A program made the position numbers and the translations under genes. Below are positions 8,122 through 17,837 of a stretch of DNA of 44,487 bases, one piece after another (the first letter of the stretch is position 1; each line of letters begins with the position of its first letter). The DNA lies in NCBI GenBank assembly GCA_026645815.1, contig JAPKMR010000030.1, forward strand, positions 1 to 44,487, in the 5' to 3' direction. Under the pieces are notes generated by a model. It was not told the origin of the DNA. It saw nothing but the letters and a program-made list of their open reading frames with translations, and ran no database searches. The DNA is from Anaerolineae bacterium. GTDB taxonomy: Bacteria; Chloroflexota; Anaerolineae; B4-G1; SLSP01.

Positions 8122-8838
8122 CTATTCCTCTTCGTCGGGAATGCCTTCTTCGGGCGGCTCGATGAGGAGCCGGTAGCCCTGCCCGCGTTCACTGACGATG
8201 TAGCGGGGTTTGCGCGGGTCATCTTCAATCTTCTGGCGTAAGTACCAGATATAGAGCTTGAGATAGTCACGGCGGTTGGCGTATTCAGGTCCCCAGACCC
8301 GGCGCAGGAGGGTATCGTGGCTCACGGTGCGCCCGGGATCCTGGATGAGGGCGGAGAGCAGCGCAAATTCGGTGGGGGTAAGCCCAACCAACCGGTTGTT
8401 GACTTTCACTTCGTGGGTATCCTGGTTGACCCAGAGGGCGCCTGCCTGGAAGATGGTCTGTGCGCCTTTGGCGCGCCGGGCGCGCGAGAGGGCTGCCTTG
8501 ACGCGTGTGACGAGCTCCTTGTAGCCGAAGGGTTTGACGATGTAGTCATCGGCTCCCAAGCCCAGGCCGTAGGTGATGTTGTGTTCGTCGCCGAGCGCCG
8601 TGAGGAAGAGCACGGGGGCATCGGTGATGCTCTGCATGGATTCGTGAACGTGCCAACCGTCCATTCCGGGCATGAGGATGTCCAGCAAAATCAGGTCGGG
8701 ATCTGATTCACGGGCTGCTTGCAAGCCGGATTCACCATCATTTGCTGCCACTACGTTGTAGCCTGCGCGCTCTAGTAGCAGCTGCACAAGCTGTGCCAGG
8801 GCTTCGTCGTCTTCGATCAGCAAGATATTTTCTTTCAT
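8122..8838 (-). CDS. OmpR/PhoB-family response regulator
   Basis: A 238-residue two-domain regulator. The receiver domain (residues 1-120) has the acidic pair in LLIEDDEAL, the phosphoacceptor Asp in DLILLDILMPGMDGW (about D54), the Thr in VLFLTALG and the Lys in DDYIVKPFGYKEL. The winged-helix DNA-binding domain (about 130-225) shows LTPTEFALLSALIQDPGRTVS, LLRRVWGPEY, and the closing YIVSERGQGYRL. The ATG follows AAGGAG with a 6-base spacer. No histidine kinase lies nearby, so it is an orphan in this window. It is followed after 6 bases by the STAND ATPase gene and is driven by the promoter at 8973-9000. Confidence 0.95.
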   Translation of the reverse strand: MKENILLIEDDEALAQLVQLLLERAGYNVVAANDGESGLQAARESDPDLILLDILMPGMDGWHVHESMQSITDAPVLFLTALGDEHNITYGLGLGADDYIVKPFGYKELVTRVKAALSRARRAKGAQTIFQAGALWVNQDTHEVKVNNRLVGLTPTEFALLSALIQDPGRTVSHDTLLRRVWGPEYANRRDYLKLYIWYLRQKIEDDPRKPRYIVSERGQGYRLLIEPPEEGIPDEEE

Positions 8839-8972
8839 ATTGCACTCCTTATGTGCTCATGGTGAATGATTGTTTGGCTACCGGATTATTCGCTATGCAA
8901 CCTGGATGCGGGAAGCTGCCAGGGTGGTGCTGCGCTCAGTTTCCGGGCGACTAGTGATTTTAACCTAACTCT

Positions 8973-9000
8973 ATAATATGTTAGAATTGAACTTTGTCAA
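8973..9000 (-). promoter_or_regulatory. Sigma-70-type promoter of the response regulator operon
   Basis: On the minus strand TTGACA (8995-9000) and TATTAT (8973-8978) are separated by 16 bases (or ATTATA at 17). The -35 is perfect. It lies about 135 bases upstream of the response regulator start, in an AT-rich stretch that contrasts with the GC-rich surroundings. Confidence 0.72.
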
Positions 9001-9020
9001 ACCTCAAGTTAGAGAGGATA

Positions 9021-9116
9021 CGTTTCAAAACGGGGGTGAAAATCTCAGGCGCCCCTACAGGGCGCAGAGAAAAAGGTGATTTTTGTGGTGAGGCTTCGCC
9101 TCACCACAAAAATCAC
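9021..9116. repeat. 96-bp dispersed element, copy 1
   Basis: The segment from CGTTTCAAAACGGGGGTGAA to the end of the terminator hairpin is repeated in inverse orientation at 33212-33307 with only scattered differences. It contains a palindromic CGCCCCTACAGGGCG block and the GTGATTTTTG...CAAAAATCAC hairpin. It is noncoding; the similar short frames at both sites simply reflect the shared DNA. Confidence 0.8.
9076..9116. terminator. Terminator hairpin after the SEDS-PBP gene
   Basis: Two perfect 19-base arms (9076-9094, 9098-9116) with loop TTC. One arm begins GTGATTTTTG and the other ends CAAAAATCAC, giving U-rich 3' ends on either strand. It lies 11 bases past the stop of the SEDS-PBP fusion gene, so it should end the ligA-to-SEDS transcript. 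Confidence 0.8.
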
Positions 9117-9127
9117 TCAGAATCCCA

Positions 9128-11809
9128 TCAGGGGGCGCCGTTGGGTGGGGCGACGGCAATGCCGAGGAGCTGCTCACCGATTTCGGCGGCTTCGGCAGGG
9201 TCGGCGGCATTCTCCAGCAAGACGACGACGGCAAATCGGGGCAGTTCTGGGGAGTTGATTCCCAGGAACCAGGTGAGCGTCCGTTCGGGACCGGCGAGCG
9301 CGGTGCTGAGATGCCCGACTGCCTCACCCCAGCGTGACCAGCTGTTGCGCAGGCGGATGGCGTGTGCAACAGCCAGAACCGGCGTTTGCCCTGTGGGTGA
9401 GGTCGGGCAACCCGGCTGTGCGGTTTCCAACAGGTGCAGCGGCGGGCGCACTCCGTCATTGGCGAGCGTTGCCACCACGCCCGCCATCTGCAGCGGCGTG
9501 ACCAGCAAGTTCCCCTGTCCCAGCGCTTCCATTATGGGATCCACGTCTGCGGCATTCCAGTCGGCGACGATGACGGGTAGTTCCAGTTTGGGGGCAGTGC
9601 TGAGTCCCCAGCGCGCGAAGAGCTCCGCCAGCTGTTCGGCGCTCAGCGCTTTTCCCGCGGCGGCAAAAGGCGCCGGGCAGGCGGAGGCGAGGGCGCTTTC
9701 CCAAGAAGGCGCTCCGGGTGAGGTGCGGCAGGTGAGCACGTAGTCGTTCCAGACCACGGGCGCGGCAAGCGATTGCACAAGCTGCGCTTCTGGCAGGTCC
9801 TGCTCCAGGGCTACGGCGACGATGAGGGTTTGCAACGCGCCTCCAGGCTGGACGGGGGCCTGTGTGGCGCGGTTGAGCAGCGGTGAGGTGGGATCCTCAC
9901 GCAAGGTGTCCCAGCTGGCGGCGACGGTGGCGGGGTCGTAGGTTGGGGCTGAAGCCAGCGCCAGGATAGCCCCGGTGTGGCTGTCCACGAGCAGAATCGC
10001 GCCCTCACGCTGTTCAAGCAGCTGCTGGGCTTGTTGCTGCATGCGGGCATCCAGCGTCAGCCGCACATCGCTTCCCTGAGCGGCGCGCTGGAGCAGCTGG
10101 TCCTGGGCTGCCGTCCATGTGGTGCGGCCCACATCGCCGCGCAGAGCATTATCACAGGCGCCCTCTATACCCTCTGCGCCATATTCGAGCGTGGCGTAGC
10201 CGACTACGGGCGCGGCTTCCGGCGCCGGATAGGTGCGTTCCACGTAGCCACGTGGGTCTACCACGATATCCGCCAGAATTCCTCCCCGCCGGTCAAGGAT
10301 GCGCCCGCGATGGATGCGCATCTCCGCCAAAATGCGGTGGGGATTGGTGGGGTAGTCGCGCAGCGCATCGGCGCGCAGCACCGCCCAGTAGCCGGTATCC
10401 AGGGCGCAGATGGTGAGCAGCGCGAGCAATCCATTGCCCAGGCCCAGAATGTTGCGGTGCAGGGAGGTGAGTCCGCGCTTCCCCAGTGGCAAGCTGGCAG
10501 GCAGTGGGTGGGGAATGGAGATATTGAGCAGCAGACCCACGGCAATCATCAGTGTAACCAGCGAGGATCCGCCGTAGCTCAGGAAGGGCAATGTGACCCC
10601 GGTGAGGGGGATGAGTTTGAGGTTACCTCCGATGATGACCCAGGTCTGAATGCCAATCCAGGCGGCAATGCCGCCGGCGAGCAGGGTTTCGAAGGGCGCG
10701 GCGCTGTGGCGTGCGAGCCTCAGACTGCGCTGGAGGAACCACGCCAGCAGGGCCAGTACCGCGATGGCGCCCGCCACGCCGAATTCGTTGACCACGGCGG
10801 CGTAAACGAAGTCGCTGTGTACCACGGGAATGAGATCGGGACGTCCCAAGCCCAGACCCTGCCCGAAAAGCCCGCCCGCGGCGACGGCAAAGAGCGATTG
10901 CAGGATTTGAAAGGCGCGATCGGCTTGTTCGGGCGCCCAGGGATTGAGCCAGATGCTGGCGCGGAGGGCGACCCGCGCCGAGAGCTGCGCTCCGGCGAGG
11001 GCAACCGGCACGAACATGAGCACGCCCACCAGCACATGCGCGATGCGCCCCCAGGCCAGGTAGAGCATCGCCAGGGCACTGAGGTAGAAGAGGAGCGCTG
11101 CGCCCAAGTCTTCCTGCCATGCCAGGAGCACCAGAGCCAGACCGAGCATCAAGAGCATGGGTCCGAGGACGGGGGGCCACAATGCCAGACGGCGTGGCGC
11201 GTTTTCAGGCAGCTCGCGCCTATCAGCCAGATAGGCCGCGAGGTAGATGAGTAGCAGGAGTTTGAGCAGTTCCGAAGGCTGGAAGTAGAAGCCGAAGAGA
11301 CCGCCCAGCCACAGGCGCGCTCCGGCGCCGGATGGATTGACGCCGAAGAGCAAGGTGGCGGCGAGCAGCAGCAGCCCCCCCACCAGCAGGGTGTAGCGGT
11401 AACGCCGCAGCAGGCGCGTGAGTGTGTGGATGCTGCTGGTGGCGCACATGATGCCAACGCCCGCCAGCAACCACAGAATTTGCCGGTCAAGGAAACCGGG
11501 CGCCAACCGGGCTTGCAGGAGCAATCCCAAGCCCGTGAGCAGCGCGACGGGCGGGAGTAGCAGCAGGTCGGCTTCGGGATGGCGGTATCGGAGGTAGAGC
11601 AGTGCGCCGCCCCAGGCTACGAGCCAGCCCGCGTAGAGCGCGCCGAGCTTGAGGGGTGAGATTCCCGGCACCATCCCGTGCAGGGCATTCGCCAGGTACA
11701 GGGTGATGGCGCCTACTGCCATGAAAAGCGCTGCGATGCCCATCAGCCACAGGACGGACGCCGTTGCGGTTTCCGTGCGCGATGCACCGATGGCTTCACG
11801 CTCGTTCAA
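9128..11809 (-). CDS. RodA/FtsW (SEDS) glycosyltransferase fused to a degenerate PBP transpeptidase domain
   Basis: An 893-residue fusion. Residues about 18-475 are a SEDS polymerase of lipid II with ten or so membrane segments and the family motifs YFQPSELLKLLLLIYLA, QEDLGAALLF, HSDFVYAAVVNEFG (catalytic-type Asp333) and LPFLSYGGSSL. The rest is a class B PBP: RGRILDRRGGILA (501-513), pedestal, then NRATQAPVQPGGALQT (646-661) where the active-site SxxK should stand (here G-A-L-Q), and EALGQGNLLVTPLQMA. SxN and KTG are also not recognisable, so the transpeptidase half looks inactive while the SEDS half looks intact. Start is TTG at 11809, 7 bases after AGGAG; no other start fits. It is the last gene of its operon and lies in the envelope. 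Confidence 0.88.
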   Translation of the reverse strand: MNEREAIGASRTETATASVLWLMGIAALFMAVGAITLYLANALHGMVPGISPLKLGALYAGWLVAWGGALLYLRYRHPEADLLLLPPVALLTGLGLLLQARLAPGFLDRQILWLLAGVGIMCATSSIHTLTRLLRRYRYTLLVGGLLLLAATLLFGVNPSGAGARLWLGGLFGFYFQPSELLKLLLLIYLAAYLADRRELPENAPRRLALWPPVLGPMLLMLGLALVLLAWQEDLGAALLFYLSALAMLYLAWGRIAHVLVGVLMFVPVALAGAQLSARVALRASIWLNPWAPEQADRAFQILQSLFAVAAGGLFGQGLGLGRPDLIPVVHSDFVYAAVVNEFGVAGAIAVLALLAWFLQRSLRLARHSAAPFETLLAGGIAAWIGIQTWVIIGGNLKLIPLTGVTLPFLSYGGSSLVTLMIAVGLLLNISIPHPLPASLPLGKRGLTSLHRNILGLGNGLLALLTICALDTGYWAVLRADALRDYPTNPHRILAEMRIHRGRILDRRGGILADIVVDPRGYVERTYPAPEAAPVVGYATLEYGAEGIEGACDNALRGDVGRTTWTAAQDQLLQRAAQGSDVRLTLDARMQQQAQQLLEQREGAILLVDSHTGAILALASAPTYDPATVAASWDTLREDPTSPLLNRATQAPVQPGGALQTLIVAVALEQDLPEAQLVQSLAAPVVWNDYVLTCRTSPGAPSWESALASACPAPFAAAGKALSAEQLAELFARWGLSTAPKLELPVIVADWNAADVDPIMEALGQGNLLVTPLQMAGVVATLANDGVRPPLHLLETAQPGCPTSPTGQTPVLAVAHAIRLRNSWSRWGEAVGHLSTALAGPERTLTWFLGINSPELPRFAVVVLLENAADPAEAAEIGEQLLGIAVAPPNGAP

Positions 11810-11865
11810 GCACTGACTCCTGCTTCCCGCATCCGGACTGTGTGGGCCTGGATTGGATTGGCCAT

Positions 11866-12756
11866 TTACAGATAGGGTTGGGTGAGCAGCTGCAGCTTCT
11901 CGCGCGTGGCGGCGGGAATGCGCTCAGGGGCGGTGATGAGCGCGGTGGCGAGTGCTTCAGCGCAGGTGCAGTGGGCTTCGCGCTGCGCCAGGCGGGGCGC
12001 CAGTTCCGCAATCGCATGCTGCGCCAGGTTCACGTTGGCGTTCAGACGCTGGATGACGACTTCCACGGTGACCGGCGCTTCGCTTTCGTGCCAGACGTCG
12101 TAATCTGTCACGTGCGCCATGGTGGCGTAGCAGAGTCCGGCTTCGCGCGCCAGGAAGGCTTCGGGACTGGTGGTCATGCCGATGAGGTCTAAGCCCCAGG
12201 CGCGGAAAGCGCGGCTTTCAGCCTTGGTGCTGAAGCGTGGTCCCTCGATGGTGATGAGTGCGCCGCCGCGATGCACACGCGCGCCGGCGTCCTCACAGGC
12301 GCCGGCGAGGAGTGCGCTCAGCTCAGGGCAGAAAGGCTCGGCGACGGAGACGTGCGCCACAAGGCCCGTGGCAACGGCATCGCCGAAGAAACTGCGCGGG
12401 CGGTTTTTGGTGAAATCGAAGAGCTGGTCGGGGATGACGATGGCGCCCGGTTCCAGATGCTCGCGCAGCGACCCACAGGCAGAGACGGCGATGATGGTGT
12501 GAACGCCGAGACTTTTGAGCGCGTAGATGTTGGCGCGGTAGGGCACTTCGCTCGGGCTGAGGACGTGTCCGCGCCCGTGGCGGGGCAGAAAGGCGATGGG
12601 GACGCTGGCGCCAGAGGCGCTTGAGAGCTCCCCAATCAGCAGGGCGTCGCTGGGATCCCCGAAGGGGGTGGCGATGTGCTGTTCCCGGAGGTTGGTAAGT
12701 CCTGGCATCTGGTACAAGCCAGAGCCACCGATAACGGCAACGGTTATTTTATCCAT
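11866..12756 (-). CDS. S-methyl-5'-thioadenosine phosphorylase or related purine nucleoside phosphorylase
   Basis: A 296-residue PNP/MTAP family-2 enzyme, which splits MTA (or a related purine nucleoside) with phosphate, in methionine salvage. Visible motifs: VAVIGGSGLY (N-terminus), FLPRHGRGHVLSPSEVPYRANIYALKSLG (phosphate and base side), VSACGSLREHLEPG, TIEGPRFSTKAES, and GMTTSPEAFLAREAGLCYATMAHVTDYDVW, whose paired Asp fits the adenine-recognising form seen in MTAP. The extra Cys pair CTC (about 262-264) is unremarkable. Length is normal. The ATG follows an AAGGCAGGT stretch and lies 24 bases after the cysteine-rich gene. The choice between MTAP and inosine-type specificity is not settled. 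Confidence 0.88.
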   Translation of the reverse strand: MDKITVAVIGGSGLYQMPGLTNLREQHIATPFGDPSDALLIGELSSASGASVPIAFLPRHGRGHVLSPSEVPYRANIYALKSLGVHTIIAVSACGSLREHLEPGAIVIPDQLFDFTKNRPRSFFGDAVATGLVAHVSVAEPFCPELSALLAGACEDAGARVHRGGALITIEGPRFSTKAESRAFRAWGLDLIGMTTSPEAFLAREAGLCYATMAHVTDYDVWHESEAPVTVEVVIQRLNANVNLAQHAIAELAPRLAQREAHCTCAEALATALITAPERIPAATREKLQLLTQPYL

Positions 12757-12780
12757 GCAGACCTGCCTTTGTATAAGGGT

Positions 12781-13119
12781 TTATTTTTGCGTGATGAAGG
12801 TCAATTCTTCGTGACACTGCCCGCAGCCGATATAGGGATTGGCGACGGGACCACCGCTCTTGCTGCAACTGGCGGTGATGACCATACCCGGCTTTTCCCA
12901 AAAGCGCCATGTGCGGCCGCGAATCCGGGCATGCAATTTCATATTGGGGCAGGCATTCGCGCGGCGAATGTTCGGGACCGGGCAGGTGGCGCAGAGGTCG
13001 GAAGTCCACTGCGCGGCATCCGTTTGGTCCTCCAGCAAGCGGCATTCCTCGCGACCGGTGTGCCAACGCTGCACATCGGCGTAATAGTAGGGGCATTCGC
13101 GCCCGTCGGGTGTTCGCAT
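12781..13119 (-). CDS. Cysteine-rich small protein of unknown function
   Basis: A 112-residue protein I do not recognise. It has two CxxC pairs, CATC (about residues 43-46) and CGQC (about 99-102), plus Cys9, Cys26, Cys57 and Cys85, and a Trp-rich centre (GRTWRFWEKPG). The spacing suggests zinc or iron-sulfur binding, not secretion: there is no signal peptide or membrane segment. ATG at 13119 follows an AGGGA stretch about 10 bases upstream. It sits 21 bases after the 170-residue gene and 24 before the phosphorylase, all on one strand, so it is probably expressed with them. Confidence 0.7.
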   Translation of the reverse strand: MRTPDGRECPYYYADVQRWHTGREECRLLEDQTDAAQWTSDLCATCPVPNIRRANACPNMKLHARIRGRTWRFWEKPGMVITASCSKSGGPVANPYIGCGQCHEELTFITQK

Positions 13120-13140
13120 CGCTGCCCTGGTCCCTGTGCG

Positions 13141-13653
13141 CTAGGCTTCCAGATAGCCCTGGATGTGCTGCCGGTTGACGTAGACGAGCGGCGTGTGCGT
13201 CGCCAGGCGTCCACCGGTCTCCGCCAGGTAATGGATGGAGCAATCGAAGATCGGAATGAAGGTCCCCTTCCAGAATTCGAGGAAATTGCTCAGTTTGGAG
13301 TCGCTGAACATGGGGGCTGCTCCACGGACGACGGCGAGCGGCAGGTAGATCATCAGCATGAGGGTGCGCGGAGGGCGCCGTGCGCCCTCAACCACATCCG
13401 GTTCCAGGAAATAGAGCGCCTGAATCGTGGCGCGGTTGACCTCCAGCTGTGTGGCGGACACCGCGGGCAGTCCGGTAAACTGCCAGGGCTTTACATGCGC
13501 TTCGTAAACGGTCAGATAATCGAAGCCGTCTTTGTTGATATGCCCGTGGGGGTCGCCGAGGGTTTCCAGTAGTCCCTTAGTCCAGAAGAGGTCGCCAATC
13601 ATCTGTGCGGGGTGCTTCTGTTGGGGTGAGACGTTTTCTCCCAGGTTAAGCAT
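13141..13653 (-). CDS. Conserved-looking protein of unknown function
   Basis: A 170-residue protein that I cannot assign. No signal peptide. Features seen: GDPHGHINKDGFDYLTVYEAHVKPW near residues 33-57, a PPRTLMLMIYLPLAVVRG segment (about 94-111), and FLEFWKGTFIPIFDCSIHYL. The strong SD AGGAGG with proper spacing before ATG at 13653 supports translation. It lies 35 bases downstream of ligA and 21 bases before the cysteine-rich gene, so it is likely in the ligA transcript. The pairing with the cysteine-rich gene could mean they act together (inference only). Confidence 0.7.
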   Translation of the reverse strand: MLNLGENVSPQQKHPAQMIGDLFWTKGLLETLGDPHGHINKDGFDYLTVYEAHVKPWQFTGLPAVSATQLEVNRATIQALYFLEPDVVEGARRPPRTLMLMIYLPLAVVRGAAPMFSDSKLSNFLEFWKGTFIPIFDCSIHYLAETGGRLATHTPLVYVNRQHIQGYLEA

Positions 13654-13688
13654 TTGGAACCTCCTGAATCAGTTTGCTCTGAGTTTTC

Positions 13689-15740
<2,052 letters not shown>

Positions 15741-15805
15741 TTATCTCACGCCAAGGCGCAAGGGGCGCAAAGAATGCAAAAACACCTTCGGAAAGTGCGG
15801 CGTCT

Positions 15806-16324
15806 CTAGGGCGCCTCAATCAGGTAATTCGCGGCGCCCCAGCCCTCGCGTTCAGGAGCGGTCTCGTCTTTGAGCAACCACCAGGTGAGGCCATCGGCTT
15901 CGTGGGGACCGCCCGCGACGATGAAGACGCTGCCCTCGGCAGCGATGGTGACACGGTCGCCGGAGGTGCCCGGCGTAGCGCGCAGGTTCAGCCCTGCCGC
16001 GCCGGTGCCGTTGACGCGCACCCGGCTACCGATGCCGATGCCCTCGCCCGTGGTTGAGGTGGGGGGTAGGGGCGGAGGGGTGCTGGTAGGTGTGGGGGTG
16101 GGCGTGGGCGTATTCGTGGCGAGCAACAAGTCGCCGGTGGGCAGGGGTCCGGCGGGAACGTCTCCCGGTCGCGTGAGCAGGTACGAGGCGGCGATGAGCA
16201 AGCCGATGATGGATAGCGTCAGCAGCCCGAGGCAACCCCACGCCATGTAGGGGCGACCCTTGTGGTCGCCCGTGTTTCGGTGCGGTAGTTCTATCGCGTC
16301 TTTCATAGCGTGCAATGGCGGCAT
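15806..16324 (-). CDS. Membrane-anchored SH3b-domain protein
   Basis: A 172-residue protein: short cytoplasmic N-terminus, one membrane segment (about residues 29-52, CLGLLTLSIIGLLIAASYLL), an extracellular Thr/Pro linker (TPTPTPTPTSTPPPLPPT, about 72-89) and a bacterial SH3 domain (about 95-170, GLNLRATPGTSGDRVTIAAEG ... WWLLKDE ... GWGAANYL). SH3b domains of this kind often bind cell wall or peptides; no catalytic domain is present. It starts 11 bases after the permease gene, so it could be in the same message. The start is uncertain (ATG 16324 or 16306, neither with a good SD). A REP-like palindrome encodes GDHKGRPYM near its N-terminus. Confidence 0.78.
   Translation of the reverse strand: MPPLHAMKDAIELPHRNTGDHKGRPYMAWGCLGLLTLSIIGLLIAASYLLTRPGDVPAGPLPTGDLLLATNTPTPTPTPTSTPPPLPPTSTTGEGIGIGSRVRVNGTGAAGLNLRATPGTSGDRVTIAAEGSVFIVAGGPHEADGLTWWLLKDETAPEREGWGAANYLIEAP
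16247..16271. repeat. REP-like palindrome translated inside the SH3 gene
   Basis: GTAG plus arms GGGCGACC (16251-16258) and GGTCGCCC (16264-16271) around loop CTTGT. It is the inverse-orientation relative of the element in ligA at 14998-15023. Read with the gene it gives GDHKGRPY. Confidence 0.75.
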
Positions 16325-16334
16325 TCAGCAACGT

Positions 16335-17051
16335 TTAGCCGCGTTCCGTCTCCATGTGTAATCCCGGGATGCGGGTGCGTTTCTCGATCTGGTTCATGAC
16401 GCTCGTCAATCCGAGCACCACAATCAAATAGATGATTCCGACCACCAGGAGAATCTCCATGGGCTTGTAGTATTTGCTAATCAGGAATTGCCCGCGCGCC
16501 AGCAAATCCGGCACGGTGATGACGAAGACGACGGAGGTGTATTTGACCATATAGGCGACTTCGTTGGACCAGGCGGGAATGGCAAGCCGCAGGGCTTGCG
16601 GCAGCACGATGTGGGTCACGGCTTGCAGTTTGCTCATCCCAAGTGCGCGCGCTGCCATCAGCTGCCCGGTATTGATGGCTTGAATGGCGCTACGCAGATA
16701 CTCCGCCTGATAGGCGCCGCTGTTGAGACCCAGTGCCAGGTAGGCAGAGGCGAGCTGGCTCAATATGAGGAAGGGTGTGGAGATTCCCACGCCTTCCAGG
16801 GCGCGCGCGATATCGGGCAAGCCGTAGTAGATGACGAAGAGCTGTACCAGCAGCGGAGTGCCGCGGAAGAGCTCGACATAGCCGGTGGCAAGCCAGCGCA
16901 GCCAACGCGGACCGTAGGTGCGCAGCATGGCGGTAGGAATGCCGATGAGCAGCCCGATGAGCAGGGCGCCGGCGCTGATTTGCAGCGTGGTGAGCAAGCC
17001 CCGGTATAGGTCTGGCAGGATTTTGCCTAAGAAGTCCAGCAGCTCTGCCAT
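16335..17051 (-). CDS. Polar amino-acid ABC transporter permease (HisM/GlnP type)
   Basis: A 238-residue inner-membrane subunit that forms half of the translocation path. The N-terminal segments (LLTTLQISAGALLIGLLIGI), the motif YVELFRGTPLLVQLFVIYYGLP and the EAA loop ARALGMSKLQAVTHIVLPQALRLAIPAWSNE (about 132-162) are classic for this family. A well-placed GAGGAG precedes the ATG, which starts 3 bases after the ATPase stop. It is paired with a second permease (17838-18506), suggesting a heterodimer. Confidence 0.93.
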   Translation of the reverse strand: MAELLDFLGKILPDLYRGLLTTLQISAGALLIGLLIGIPTAMLRTYGPRWLRWLATGYVELFRGTPLLVQLFVIYYGLPDIARALEGVGISTPFLILSQLASAYLALGLNSGAYQAEYLRSAIQAINTGQLMAARALGMSKLQAVTHIVLPQALRLAIPAWSNEVAYMVKYTSVVFVITVPDLLARGQFLISKYYKPMEILLVVGIIYLIVVLGLTSVMNQIEKRTRIPGLHMETERG

Positions 17052-17054
17052 GGC

Positions 17055-17819
17055 TTACTCCTCTTCCTGGGAGTGACCGTAGAGCTCGGTGATTTTGCCC
17101 AGAAATTCGCGCGTGCGGGGGTGTTGGGGGTTGTCAAAGATCTGGCGGGTGGGGCCTTGTTCGGCGATAACACCGCCCTCCATGAAGATCATACGGGTGG
17201 AGACCTCGCGCGCGAAGCCCATTTCGTGGGTGACCACGATCATGGTCATGCCCTCGAGGGCCAGTTTCTGCATCACTTCGAGCACCTCACCGATGAGCTC
17301 GGGGTCGAGGGCGGAGGTAGGTTCGTCGAAGAGCATGACCTCGGGTTCCATCGCCAGGGCGCGGGCGATAGCGACACGCTGTTTTTGCCCGCCGGAGAGC
17401 TGCGCCGGGTAGAGGTCGGCTTTGTCGCTCAAGCCCACGCGTTCCAATTCAAAGCGCGCCATTTTCTCCGCCTCGGCTTTGGACATTTTCTTCACTTTGG
17501 TGAGCGCGATGGTGACGTTGTTGAGCGCGTTGAGGTGATTGAAGAGGTTGAAGTCCTGGAAGACCATGCCTACGCGCTCGCGGATGCGATTGACATCGGC
17601 GTGCGGCGCTGTGATTTCGTCATTGCCAACCCAGATGTGACCTTTATCCGGGCGGGTGAGGAGGTTGATGCAGCGCAGCATCGTGCTCTTGCCGGTGCCG
17701 CTTGGCCCAATGACGACAAGAACCTCACCCTCGCGGATTTCCAGGGAGACGCCTTTGAGTACCTGGGTGTGCCCATAGGCTTTGTGCAAATCTTCGATGC
17801 GGATAATCACGTCGTTCAT
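17055..17819 (-). CDS. Polar amino-acid ABC transporter ATPase (GlnQ/HisP type)
   Basis: A 254-residue ATPase that powers uptake. Walker [10 protein letters not shown] (about 37-45), Q-loop [11 protein letters not shown], signature [16 protein letters not shown] (about 144-158), Walker [15 protein letters not shown] and the switch VVTHEMGF. Length and motifs are those of GlnQ-type proteins. SD GGAGG precedes the ATG. It lies between the two permease genes, in the order binding protein, permease, ATPase, permease. Confidence 0.95.
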   Translation of the reverse strand: MNDVIIRIEDLHKAYGHTQVLKGVSLEIREGEVLVVIGPSGTGKSTMLRCINLLTRPDKGHIWVGNDEITAPHADVNRIRERVGMVFQDFNLFNHLNALNNVTIALTKVKKMSKAEAEKMARFELERVGLSDKADLYPAQLSGGQKQRVAIARALAMEPEVMLFDEPTSALDPELIGEVLEVMQKLALEGMTMIVVTHEMGFAREVSTRMIFMEGGVIAEQGPTRQIFDNPQHPRTREFLGKITELYGHSQEEE

Positions 17820-17837
17820 GTGAAGGTTCCTCCGTGC

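Noticed and set aside
8994..9743. Open frame across the 96-bp element into the SEDS-PBP gene
   Set aside because: Its N-terminal similarity to another short frame at 33068-33343 (KISGAPTGR, GDFCGEASP) comes only from the shared 96-bp repeat.
9977..11254. A 425-codon frame antisense to the SEDS-PBP gene
   Set aside because: Its composition (Gly/Gln/His-rich) mirrors the complement of hydrophobic codons, and no SD or motif supports it.
9128..11809. Calling the SEDS-PBP fusion two genes, or a frameshift artefact
   Set aside because: The frame is continuous, no internal SD or start precedes the PBP part, and the linker reads as one membrane-proximal chain.
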